Of a stretch of 64,000 nt of DNA, positions 27,932 to 35,757 are shown piece after piece. The notes under the pieces are model-generated. The model worked only from the letters and a program-made list of their open reading frames with translations, searched no databases and was not told where the DNA came from. A program made the position numbers and the translations under genes. Location of the stretch: positions 2,294,001 through 2,358,000 of the forward strand of contig NZ_CP117522.1 of assembly GCF_031679605.1 (NCBI RefSeq), in the 5' to 3' direction. The DNA is from Streptomyces luomodiensis. GTDB taxonomy: Bacteria > Actinomycetota > Actinomycetes > Streptomycetales > Streptomycetaceae. The stretch's first letter is position 1, and each line of letters begins with the position of its first letter.

Positions 27932-28402
27932 ATGAGACGGATCAAGCTCGGGATCAGCACGGCAATGGGAGCAGCAGCACTGGCCGCCGGCGCGCTCGCG
28001 CTGGCCCCGACCGCGACCGCGGTCACCCCGACGACCGCCACCCTGACGGCCGATTGCGGGACCTTCGGATCGGGTCTGGCCACGCTGACGGCCACGCAGA
28101 GCGGGACGTCCGCGACCATCACCCTGTCCTCGTCGGCGATCACGTCGCCGATCGACGTCGCGGCGGGTTCGGTGAGGTCGACGCTGACGCTGTCGAAGAA
28201 CGGCTCCGGGACCACGACCTTCACCGGCAATTCCAGCCCGGCGCTCCCGGCCGGCTCCGCCGTGAGCACCGGCCCGCTCAAGGGCACGGTGGCCGCGGGC
28301 GACGTCCTGGAGGCCAAGTCGCTGAAGCTGGTGATCTTCGGCCTGATCACGGTGAACTGCACCGCCACCTCGGCCCAGTCGCCGGGTCCGTTCACCTTCT
28401 GA
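27932..28402 (+). CDS. small secreted protein of unknown function
   Basis: A 156-aa exported protein. A clear Sec signal peptide (MRRIKLG then a hydrophobic stretch, with cleavage likely after ALAPTATA, about residue 30) precedes a Thr/Ser/Ala-rich beta-type domain with only two cysteines (TADCGTFG and TVNCTA), which could make one disulfide linking the ends of the domain. Proteins of this look are common and uncharacterised in Streptomyces. GGAAGG 8 bases before the ATG fixes the start. It stands alone between the monooxygenase operon and the FadR-type regulator. Confidence 0.7.
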   Translation: MRRIKLGISTAMGAAALAAGALALAPTATAVTPTTATLTADCGTFGSGLATLTATQSGTSATITLSSSAITSPIDVAAGSVRSTLTLSKNGSGTTTFTGNSSPALPAGSAVSTGPLKGTVAAGDVLEAKSLKLVIFGLITVNCTATSAQSPGPFTF

Positions 28403-28458
28403 GCCGCTCACAGCGGACCGGCGGCGTCCCCGGCGGACGCCGCCGGTCCGGTCACGTC

Positions 28459-28477
28459 ATGGCGCGCGCCATAATGG
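28459..28477. promoter_or_regulatory. candidate operator of the FadR-type regulator
   Basis: A perfect 14-bp palindrome ATGGCGCGCGCCAT (28459-28472) followed by AATGG, 41 bases before the regulator start. Nearly the same sequence, ATAGCGCCGCCATAACGG, occurs at 37254-37271 before the divergent sugar operon. Confidence 0.55.
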
Positions 28478-28517
28478 GCCCGATACATCGGAGGTTTAAC
28501 TCCCGGGGAGGTCCACC

Positions 28518-29189
28518 ATGGCGGTCACCGACGAGGCGATCGAGAAAATCAAGGGCATGATCGTCTCGGGTGCGCTGCGCCCCGGCGACCGGCTCCCCAA
28601 GGAGAGCGAGCTGGCCGCCGAGCTCGGACTGTCCCGCAACTCGCTGCGCGAGGCCGTACGGGCGCTGTCGCTGATCCGGATCCTGGACGTACGGCAGGGC
28701 GACGGCACCTATGTGACCAGCCTCGACCCCCAGTTGCTGCTGGAGGCGCTGAGCTTCGTCGTGGACTTCCACCGCGATGACACGGTGCTGGAGTTCCTGG
28801 CGGTGCGGCGGATCCTGGAGCCCGCGGCCACGGCGCTGGCCTGCACCCGGATCAGCGACGCCGAGCTGGACCGGCTCCAGGCGCAACTGGACGTGCTCGG
28901 GCCGGCGCCGTCCGTGGAGGAGCTGGTCGCCGGCGATCTGGAGTTCCACCGCGGCATCGTCCAGTGCTCGGGCAACTCGGTGCTCTGCTCACTGCTCGAC
29001 GGGCTCTCCGGGCCCACCACCCGGGCCCGGGTGTGGCGCGGGCTGACCCAGGAGGACGCGGTCAGCCGCACCCTCACCGAGCACCGGGCGATCCTGGCCG
29101 CGCTGCGGGACCGCGACGCGGAGGCGGCGCGGTCCTGGGCGACGGTGCACATCGCGAGCGTGGAGCAGTGGCTGCGCGCCACGCTGTGA
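28518..29189 (+). CDS. FadR/GntR-family transcriptional regulator (FCD domain)
   Basis: A 223-aa regulator: GntR winged helix at about residues 5-70 (RPGDRLPKESELAAELGLSRNSLREAVRAL) and an all-helical FCD effector domain from about 80, with the metal/ligand-site positions in DLEFHRGIVQCSGN and TEHRAILAAL. Such regulators typically bind sugar acids. It faces the sugar-acid operon with only 79 bases between the two stops and shares an upstream palindrome with the operon promoter, so I infer it represses that operon and itself. GGGGAGG is 6 bases before the ATG. Confidence 0.9.
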   Translation: MAVTDEAIEKIKGMIVSGALRPGDRLPKESELAAELGLSRNSLREAVRALSLIRILDVRQGDGTYVTSLDPQLLLEALSFVVDFHRDDTVLEFLAVRRILEPAATALACTRISDAELDRLQAQLDVLGPAPSVEELVAGDLEFHRGIVQCSGNSVLCSLLDGLSGPTTRARVWRGLTQEDAVSRTLTEHRAILAALRDRDAEAARSWATVHIASVEQWLRATL

Positions 29190-29244
29190 GTGCTCCCGGG
29201 CACGGGCGTCAGAGGCCCTCGGGGCCCTCGGGGCCCCTGGGCCG

Positions 29245-29274
29245 TCAGGGCCTACGGGCCTTCAGGGCCTACGG
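29245..29274. repeat. short direct repeats between convergent stops
   Basis: TCAGGGCCTACGG occurs at 29245-29257 and 29262-29274 (17-bp period), just after a run of CCTCGGGG repeats (29217-29237). The second copy includes the lactonase stop codon. The region can fold and may end both transcripts. Confidence 0.6.
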
Positions 29275-30120
29275 CCGGAGGCGGTAGGCGCGGGCCGCGG
29301 TGCCGCCGAGGACGGCGGCCCGCTCGTCCTCGCCGAGCCCGAGGGTGGCGCGCTCCGCGAGGGACACCACCTCGTCGTAGGTCGCGGCCAGGGTGCACAC
29401 CGGCCAGTCGGAGCCGAACAGCACCCGGCCGGGCCCGAAGACGTCCAGGACGTGCCAGGCGTACGGGAGCACCTGCTCGGGCCGCCAGCCGTCCCAGGCG
29501 GCCTCGGTGACCAGTCCGGACAGTTTGCAGTCGATGTTCGGCAGGGCCGCGAGCGCGGCGAGCTGCCGGGCCCAGGGGTCGCGCTCCCCGCTGGCCACGG
29601 GCGGTTTGGCGGCGTGGTCGAGGACGAAGCCCAGCTGGGGCAGCTCGCGGACGGCGTCGATCGCCACGGGAAGTTCCCTCGGGGTGATCAGCAGGTCGTA
29701 GACCAGGCCCGCGTCGGCCACGGCGGCGAGCCCGCGGCGGACGTCGTCGCGGGCCAGCCACCGCCGGTCCGGCTCGTCCTGCACCTGGTGGCGCACGCCC
29801 ACCAGCCGGTCGCCGCCGGGCCCGGCGGCCAGTTCGGCGAGCACCTCGCCCACCCCGGGGTGGGTGAGGTCGGTCCAGCCGACAACGCCGGCGATACGGC
29901 CCCAGCCGTCGGCCAGGGCGAGGAGTTCCCGGGTCTCCTCGACGGAGGAGCTGGACTGGACGACGACGGTGGCGCCGATCCCATGGGCGTCCAGGTGCGG
30001 GGCGAGGTCCGCCGGGGTGAAGGTGCGGCGGATGGGGTCGGCCCACGGGCCGTCCATCCAGGGCTGTGCACGGCGGGTCAGGTCCCACAGATGGTGGTGG
30101 GCGTCGATACGGCGCGGCAC
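29269..30120 (-). CDS. amidohydrolase-2 family sugar lactonase (L-fuconolactonase-like)
   Basis: A 283-aa TIM-barrel hydrolase. RIDAHHHLWDL near residue 5 gives the metal-binding H-x-H, and VLDHAAKPP, LSGLV and VLFGSDWPV (with the catalytic Asp, near 240) complete the amidohydrolase-2 signature shared with L-fuconolactonase and L-rhamnono-lactonase. It would open the sugar lactone made by the neighbouring aldo/keto reductase. GTG at 30120 chosen because AAGGAG ends 5 bases upstream; the preceding in-frame GTG overlaps that site. Last gene of the operon. Confidence 0.85.
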   Translation of the reverse strand: MPRRIDAHHHLWDLTRRAQPWMDGPWADPIRRTFTPADLAPHLDAHGIGATVVVQSSSSVEETRELLALADGWGRIAGVVGWTDLTHPGVGEVLAELAAGPGGDRLVGVRHQVQDEPDRRWLARDDVRRGLAAVADAGLVYDLLITPRELPVAIDAVRELPQLGFVLDHAAKPPVASGERDPWARQLAALAALPNIDCKLSGLVTEAAWDGWRPEQVLPYAWHVLDVFGPGRVLFGSDWPVCTLAATYDEVVSLAERATLGLGEDERAAVLGGTAARAYRLRP

Positions 30121-30146
30121 GGGCACTCCTTCGGATCGCCTTCGGG

Positions 30147-31154
30147 TCAGACCGGCAGCGGGATGTCGTCGTCGAGCAGACCGCGCCGCACCAGGGTCCG
30201 CCACAGTTCGTCCGGGATGTCGCGGGTGAACAGCTCGGCGTTGTCCCGGACTTCGGCCGGGGAGGCGCAGCCGACCAGCGCCGCGGCCACCGCGGGATGG
30301 CCGAAGGGGAAGCGCAGCGCGGCGGCCCGCAGCTCCACGCCGAACTCGGCGCACACCGAGGCCAGCCGCCGGGCCCGCTCGATGAGCTCGGTCGGCGCCC
30401 GCTGGTAGTCGTAGTGGGCCCCGGGGCCGGGGTCGGCGAGCAGCCCGGAGTTGTAGACGCCGCCGGCCACCACGGAGGTGCCGCGCCGCTCGCACACCGG
30501 CAGCAGGTCGTCGTAGGCGGTGCGCTCCAGCAGTGTCCAGCGGCCCGCGCACAGCACGACGTCCACGTCGAAGTCGGCGACGAACCGGGCGAGCACATCG
30601 CTGTGGTTCATGCCGAAGCCGATGGCCCGGACGAGCCCTTCCGCCTTCAGCTCGGCCAGCGCCGCGAAACCCGTCTCATGGACCTCACGGATGTGGTTCT
30701 CCGGGTCGTGGAGGTAGACGATGTCCACGGCGTCGACCCCGAGCCGCTCCAGGGAGGACTCCAGGGTGGCCCGGATGCCGTCCCGGGTGAAGTCCCACTC
30801 CCGGACCCGGTCGGGGGTGGCCGCGAACCCCTCGGCCTGGCCGGGCTCCCCCAGGAAGCGGGGCCGCAGCCGCCGCCCCACCTTGGTGGAGAGCGTGTAC
30901 CCGGCGCGGTCGCGCCCGGCCAGCACCCGTCCCAGCCGTTCCTCGGAGAGTCCGACGCCGTAGTGCGGCGCGGTGTCCATATAGGTGAGACCGGTGTCGA
31001 ACGCCGCCCTTACGGTCTCCCTGGCGCGCTCCTCCGGCACCGCCTCGTAGAGATTGGCCAGCGGCGCGCAGCCGAGGCCCAGGGGTGGCACCCGCACTCC
31101 CGAGCGCCCCAGTTCGCGCAGGCCGCTCGGGGCCCGTCCGCCGTCGACCGCCAT
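30147..31154 (-). CDS. aldo/keto reductase, L-fucose (D-threo-aldose) dehydrogenase-like
   Basis: A 335-aa NAD(P)-dependent TIM-barrel enzyme. DTAPHYGVGLSEERLG near residue 55 supplies the catalytic Asp and Tyr, STKVGR the Lys, and DIVYLHDPE the His. The sequence GSGVRVPPLGLGCAPLANLYE and the closing RDIPDELWRTL match the D-threo-aldose 1-dehydrogenase branch, which oxidises L-fucose to its lactone. The start is the ATG with GGAGG upstream (31154); a far longer in-frame reading into the permease region is not coding. First catabolic step of the proposed pathway. Confidence 0.87.
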   Translation of the reverse strand: MAVDGGRAPSGLRELGRSGVRVPPLGLGCAPLANLYEAVPEERARETVRAAFDTGLTYMDTAPHYGVGLSEERLGRVLAGRDRAGYTLSTKVGRRLRPRFLGEPGQAEGFAATPDRVREWDFTRDGIRATLESSLERLGVDAVDIVYLHDPENHIREVHETGFAALAELKAEGLVRAIGFGMNHSDVLARFVADFDVDVVLCAGRWTLLERTAYDDLLPVCERRGTSVVAGGVYNSGLLADPGPGAHYDYQRAPTELIERARRLASVCAEFGVELRAAALRFPFGHPAVAAALVGCASPAEVRDNAELFTRDIPDELWRTLVRRGLLDDDIPLPV

Positions 31155-31174
31155 GGCTCCCTCCTGCCCGTTGC

Positions 31175-32212
31175 TCAGTCCTGCTTCTCGCCGCCGGCAT
31201 AGCGGGAGATGATCAGGGCGACGATGATGATCGAGCCGTTGATGAACTGGTTCCACAGCGGCGGTACCCCGCCGAGGGTCATCACATTGACGACCAGTTG
31301 CAGGGTCAGCACACCGGTGAGCGCGCCGAAGAGCGTGCCCCGGCCGCCCTTGAGGCTGATCCCGCCGATGACCGCCGCGGCGAACACCTGGAAGATCCAG
31401 CCGTTGCCCTGGGTCGCGGCGACCGAGCCGTAGTGGCCGGTGTAGAGGACGCCCGCGAAGGCGGCGAGAAGGCCGCCGGCGCTCAGCACGATCCAGGTGA
31501 TCCGGTCCACCCGGATGCCCGCCGCCCGCGCGGCCTCGGGGTTGCCGCCGATCGCGTACAGCGCGCGTCCGTGCCGCAGATAGCCCAGCGCCAGGCCGCC
31601 GACGGCGTACAGCCCCAGGCAGATCCACACGGCGGCGGGCACGCCCAGCCATTCGGCCTTGCCGAGGTAGCGGAAGGATGCGGGGACGTTGACGATCGAC
31701 TGGCCCTCGGCGACGCCGACCTGGAGTCCGCGCAGCATGGTGAGCATGCCCAGGGTCGCGATGAAGCCGTTGACCCGCAGCTTGAGGATCAGGAACCCGT
31801 TGGCCGCGCCGATCAGCGCCCCGACCGCCAGGCACAGCGGGATGGCGGTCCACACCGGCAGCAGCCCCAGGCCCTCGAACCGCGCCCCGTGCTCGGGCAG
31901 CACGAACCACAGGGCGAGCACGGGCGCCACGGCGATGGTCGACTCCAGCGAGAGGTCCATCCGCCCGCTGATCAGGATCAGCGCCTCGCCCAGCACCAGC
32001 AGCCCCAGCTCGGTGGACTGCTGGACGACGCCGATCAGGTTGTCCTGGGTGAGGAAGGCGGGTGAGACGATGAAGCCGATCACCCCGAGGACGAAGATCA
32101 CGGGGACCAGCGACAGATCGCGCCAGCGCGCGATGTCGATCCGCGGCCGGCCCCGCCCCGCCGGGTCGTCGGCCACCGCCTCGGCGGTCCGCTGCCGTGC
32201 CGTATCGGTCAT
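31175..32212 (-). CDS. sugar ABC permease (RbsC-like)
   Basis: A 345-aa membrane permease of the ribose/xylose class with about ten hydrophobic segments. GIDPAx-type elements are replaced by VNVPASFRYLG and GRALYAIGGNPEAARAAGIRV, and the closing region GGRGTLFGALTGVLTLQLVVNVMTLGG is typical of RbsC/RhaP permeases. Its start overlaps the ATPase stop by four bases (ATGA). Confidence 0.93.
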   Translation of the reverse strand: MTDTARQRTAEAVADDPAGRGRPRIDIARWRDLSLVPVIFVLGVIGFIVSPAFLTQDNLIGVVQQSTELGLLVLGEALILISGRMDLSLESTIAVAPVLALWFVLPEHGARFEGLGLLPVWTAIPLCLAVGALIGAANGFLILKLRVNGFIATLGMLTMLRGLQVGVAEGQSIVNVPASFRYLGKAEWLGVPAAVWICLGLYAVGGLALGYLRHGRALYAIGGNPEAARAAGIRVDRITWIVLSAGGLLAAFAGVLYTGHYGSVAATQGNGWIFQVFAAAVIGGISLKGGRGTLFGALTGVLTLQLVVNVMTLGGVPPLWNQFINGSIIIVALIISRYAGGEKQD

Positions 32213-33849
32213 GGCTGCCTTCCTTCCGTGCGGTCTCCCGTGTCTCCTGCGTCCCTTGCATCCCCTGTGCCGCCTGCGTCTCCTGTGTCTCCCGCCGTGC
32301 CGTTCGGGCCCGTGGTGCCGGGTCCGGTCATGCCCTCCATGGCGGCCACCAGCTGACGGTCGCTCCAGCCGCCGCCGAACTCCGCGACCACCCGACCGTG
32401 GAAGAACGCCAGGACCCGGTCGCAGATGCGCAGGTCGTCCAGTTCGTCGGAGACGATGACCGCCCCGCTCCCGGCCGCGGCCACGTCCCGTACGACGCCG
32501 AGCAGCGCGTCCTTGGACCTCACGTCCACCCCGGCGGTCGGGCGGATCGCGACCAGGACGCTGGGCTCACGGGCCAGCGCCCGCGCGATGACGACCTTCT
32601 GCTGATTTCCGCCGGACAAACCCGAAACCGGCTGCGAGGGGCCCGAGGTCTTGATGTCCAGGGAGGTGATCATCCGCTGGGCGAAGGCGCGGGTGCGGGA
32701 GGGCAGCACCGTGCCGTAGGGCCCCAGCTGGTCGGTGACGGTCAGCGTGGCGTTCTCGGCGACGCTGCGGCCCAGGACCAGGCCCTGGTCGTGCCGGTCC
32801 TCCGGGACGTAGCCGATGCCCGCGTCGATGGCGTGCGGCACGCTGCCGGGGCGCACCGGCCGGCCACGCACCGACAGCCGGCCGCCGGCCGGTGTGCGCA
32901 GCCCCACCAGGGTCTCGCCGACCGCCGTGTTGCCGCTGGCCGTGGCCCCGGCCAGACCGAGCACCTCGCCGGGGCGCACCACCAGGTCCAGCGGCTCGAA
33001 CTCGCCCTCCCGGACGAGCCCTTCGGTGCGCAGCACCGGCTCCCCGCCCGGGGTGGCCTCCTTACGGGTGACGGGAACCCGGACGGCCGCCCGGGAGTCG
33101 CCCCCGGACGCGGCGCCGTCGTCCCCGGTCATCGCCGCCACCAGCGCCTCCTTGGGCAGCTCGGCGACCGGGGCGGTCAGCACGTGCCGGGCGTCGCGGA
33201 AGACGGTGACGGTGTCGCAGAGTTCGTAGACCTCCTGGAGGTGGTGCGAGATGAACAGGAAGGCGACCTGCTGGCGGCGCAGCTCGCGCAGCTTGGCGAA
33301 GAGCCGCTCGATACCGCCCGCGTCGAGCTGGGCGGTGGGCTCGTCGAGGATGATCAGCCGGGCGCCGAAGGACAGGGCGCGGGCGATCTCCACGAACTGC
33401 CGCTGCTCGACGCCGAGGTCCTTCGCCCGCGCCCGGGGGTCCACCGCCACGCCGTACTCGGCCAGCAGCGCACGGGCCTCCTCGCGCAGGGCGTGCCAGC
33501 GGATGCGCCCCGTGCCGGGGAACCGGTTGAGGTACAGGTTCTCGGCGACCGTCAGCTCCGGGACCACCATCGACTTCTGGTAGACGCAGGCCACCCGGCG
33601 CTGCCAGGCGGCGGTGTCGCCGTAGCCGGGGGCGGGCTCGCCGGAGAAGGTCACCTCGCCCTCGTCCGGGCGCTCCATGCCGGTCAGGACGGACACCAGG
33701 GTGGACTTGCCCGCCCCGTTGCGCCCGACGAGCGCATGGGCCTCCCCGGGCCGTACGGCCAGCCGGGCGTGGTCCAGGGCGACGGTGGGCCCGAACCGTT
33801 TGACGATGCCCCGGGCCCGCACCACGGCGGGCTGCTCGACCGCGGCCAT
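32209..33849 (-). CDS. sugar ABC ATPase with two domains (RbsA-like)
   Basis: A 546-aa double ATPase. Domain 1 has Walker A GRNGAGKST (near residue 45), signature LGVEQRQFVEIARAL and Walker B LIILDEPTAQLD. Domain 2 has a degenerate Walker A GATASGNT, signature LSGGNQQKVVIARAL and Walker B-like VLVAIRPTAGVD, in which the usual Asp-Glu is replaced. One impaired site is common in RbsA-type importers, though the loss of DE here is stronger than usual. A C-terminal tail of GDTGDAGG-type repeats is disordered. Starts 2 bases after the binding-protein stop. Confidence 0.92.
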   Translation of the reverse strand: MAAVEQPAVVRARGIVKRFGPTVALDHARLAVRPGEAHALVGRNGAGKSTLVSVLTGMERPDEGEVTFSGEPAPGYGDTAAWQRRVACVYQKSMVVPELTVAENLYLNRFPGTGRIRWHALREEARALLAEYGVAVDPRARAKDLGVEQRQFVEIARALSFGARLIILDEPTAQLDAGGIERLFAKLRELRRQQVAFLFISHHLQEVYELCDTVTVFRDARHVLTAPVAELPKEALVAAMTGDDGAASGGDSRAAVRVPVTRKEATPGGEPVLRTEGLVREGEFEPLDLVVRPGEVLGLAGATASGNTAVGETLVGLRTPAGGRLSVRGRPVRPGSVPHAIDAGIGYVPEDRHDQGLVLGRSVAENATLTVTDQLGPYGTVLPSRTRAFAQRMITSLDIKTSGPSQPVSGLSGGNQQKVVIARALAREPSVLVAIRPTAGVDVRSKDALLGVVRDVAAAGSGAVIVSDELDDLRICDRVLAFFHGRVVAEFGGGWSDRQLVAAMEGMTGPGTTGPNGTAGDTGDAGGTGDARDAGDTGDRTEGRQP

Positions 33850-33851
33850 GG

Positions 33852-34886
33852 TCACTTCTTCTCGAGCTGGTTGGCCCACAGCTTCGTGTCGTCGACGTTC
33901 TCCTTGGTGACCAGCGGCGCCGGAAGCTGGTCCTCCAGGCCGTTCCCGATCTTGACGATCTCGGAGCCGTGATCGGTGGGGCCCGGGGTGAACGTCTTGC
34001 CGTCCAGAGCCGCCTTCGCGTAGTTCAGGGCCCACTGGGCGTAGAGGTCGGCGGGCTGGGAGAGGGTGGCGTCGATCTTCCCGGAGCGGATCGCGTCCAG
34101 CTCCTCGGGAATCCCGTCGTTGGAGATGATCGTGATGTGCTTGGCCGAACCGGCCGGTTTCAGCAGCCTCTTCTGCTCCAGCAGCGCGAGCGTGGGCTGG
34201 AGGAAGGCGCCGCCCGCCTGCATATAGATGCCGTTCACGTCCTTGTGCTGGGCCAGCAGGCTCTGCAGCTTGGCGGAGGCCACATCGCCCTTCCAGTCGG
34301 TCGGCAGCTCATGCACCGTGATGCCGGGGTACTTCTTCTTCATGCAGGAGGCGAACGCCTGCGAACGGTCCCGGCCGTTGATGGAGCTGAGATCGCCCTG
34401 GAGCTCGGCGACCCGGCCCTTGCCGCCCAGCTTCTCACCGAGGTACTCGCACGCCTTGGTGCCGTACGCCCGGTTGTCGGCCCGCACCACCATGTAGACC
34501 TTGCCCGAGTCGGGGCGGGTGTCCACGCTCACCACGGGGATCTTCTTCTCCGCCAGCTGTTCCAGGGTGGCGGAGACGGCCCCGGTGTCCTGGGGGGCCA
34601 TGATGACCGCCTTGGCGCCCTGGTCGGTCAACGCCTGGACATTGGCGACCAGTTTGGAGATGTCGTTCTGCGAGTTGGACAGGGGCAGCGCGGAGACCGT
34701 GCCCTTGTCGATGCCCTTCTCCAGGTACTGCTGGTAGGAGTTCCAGAAGTCGGTGTCCGTCCGTGGCATGTCGATGCCGACCTTGCCGCCGCCGGCGCCG
34801 TTGCTCTCACGGTTGCAGCCGGTGAGCGCCGCGACGGCCAGCAGCACGGCGCAGGCGGCGGTGCCGGTGGTGCGGAGTCTCGTCAT
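33852..34886 (-). CDS. sugar ABC substrate-binding lipoprotein (periplasmic-binding family)
   Basis: A 344-aa ribose-binding-protein-type lipoprotein. Signal peptide with lipobox LTGC (Cys near residue 24), then VGIDMPRTDTDFWNSYQQYLEKG, QNDISKLVANVQALTDQGAKAVIMAPQDTGAV, and GIPEELDAIRSGKIDATLSQPADLYAQWAL, the layout of the RbsB family. With the pathway genes around it, L-fucose or a related 6-deoxy or D-threo sugar is the likely ligand. ATG start has AAGGACGGG upstream. Confidence 0.92.
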   Translation of the reverse strand: MTRLRTTGTAACAVLLAVAALTGCNRESNGAGGGKVGIDMPRTDTDFWNSYQQYLEKGIDKGTVSALPLSNSQNDISKLVANVQALTDQGAKAVIMAPQDTGAVSATLEQLAEKKIPVVSVDTRPDSGKVYMVVRADNRAYGTKACEYLGEKLGGKGRVAELQGDLSSINGRDRSQAFASCMKKKYPGITVHELPTDWKGDVASAKLQSLLAQHKDVNGIYMQAGGAFLQPTLALLEQKRLLKPAGSAKHITIISNDGIPEELDAIRSGKIDATLSQPADLYAQWALNYAKAALDGKTFTPGPTDHGSEIVKIGNGLEDQLPAPLVTKENVDDTKLWANQLEKK

Positions 34887-34952
34887 CGAGTCCCGTCCTT
34901 GGTCGTTCCTGGTCGAGTCGTCCGGGTGGCGCTGCTCCTCGGCGGTTCGGCG

Positions 34953-34988
34953 GGGCGGTGTCTCAGGAGAGGGCGGTGTCTCAGGAGG
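34953..34988. repeat. 18-bp tandem duplication over the SDR stop codon
   Basis: Two 18-bp units (34953-34970, 34971-34988) differ at one base. The second unit contains the SDR stop codon, so the first is a duplicate of that stop region. Confidence 0.85.
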
Positions 34989-35757
34989 AGGCGGGGCGCA
35001 GCCGCAGGCCCTGCATCCCTCCGTCGACGGCCAGCGCGGTGCCGGTGACGGCCGCGGCGGCGGGGCCGGCGAGATACGCGACCGCGGCGGCCACCTCGTC
35101 GGCGGAGACCAGCCGTCCGGTGGGCTGCCGGGCCTCCAGGGCGGCCCGCTCGGCCGCCGGGTCGGGAGCCTGGTCGAGCAGCCGGCCGACCCACGGGGTG
35201 TCCACGGTGCCGGGGTTGACGCAGTTGACGCGGATCCCCTCGCGGATGTGGTCCGCCGCCATGGCAAGGGTCAGCGACAGCACCGCGCCCTTGCTGGCGC
35301 TGTAGGCGGCGCGCTGCGGCAGTCCGGCGGTGGCGGCGATCGAGCAGGTGTGGGTGATGGAGACGGCGCCGGGCCGGTCGGCCGCGGCGGCGCGCAGATG
35401 CGGCAGCGCGGCGCGCGCGGTGCGGACCAGGCCCAGCACGTTGATGTCGAGCAGCCGGTGCCACTCCTCGTCGGAGTTGTCCTCGACGGTGCCGATCGCG
35501 CCGATGCCCGCGTTGCCGACGACCGTGTGCAGGGCCCCGAATTCGGCCACCGCCGCGTCCACCGCGCCCCTGATCGCCTCGTCGGAGGTGACATCGGCCT
35601 TGAGCGGCAGCGTGCCGTCCGGGGCGCCCGACGGGTCGCGGTCGAGCACGGCGACCCGCGCGCCGCGGTCGCGCAGCGTGGCGGCGATGGCGGCGCCGAT
35701 GCCGGAGGCGCCGCCGGTGACGAGCGCGGCCAGCCCTTCGAAGTCCCCGGTGGTCAC
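34981..35757 (-). CDS. SDR dehydrogenase (2-keto-3-deoxy-L-fuconate dehydrogenase-like)
   Basis: A 258-aa classical short-chain dehydrogenase. Cofactor motif TGGASGIG near residue 13, NAGIG near 88, catalytic Ser in THTCSIAA, and YSASKG (Tyr-x3-Lys) near 155; the end [14 protein letters not shown] is standard. In the non-phosphorylated L-fucose pathway an SDR oxidises 2-keto-3-deoxy-L-fuconate to the 2,4-diketo acid, which fits its place next to the dehydratase. GTG start overlaps the dehydratase stop (GTGA) and has AGGAGG 7 bases upstream. Confidence 0.87.
   Translation of the reverse strand: MTTGDFEGLAALVTGGASGIGAAIAATLRDRGARVAVLDRDPSGAPDGTLPLKADVTSDEAIRGAVDAAVAEFGALHTVVGNAGIGAIGTVEDNSDEEWHRLLDINVLGLVRTARAALPHLRAAAADRPGAVSITHTCSIAATAGLPQRAAYSASKGAVLSLTLAMAADHIREGIRVNCVNPGTVDTPWVGRLLDQAPDPAAERAALEARQPTGRLVSADEVAAAVAYLAGPAAAAVTGTALAVDGGMQGLRLRPASS

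Noticed and set aside
31155..32261. Upstream extension of the aldo/keto reductase to a 704-aa fusion
   Set aside because: The extra residues are an out-of-frame reading of the permease gene; the ATG at 31154 has a good ribosome site.
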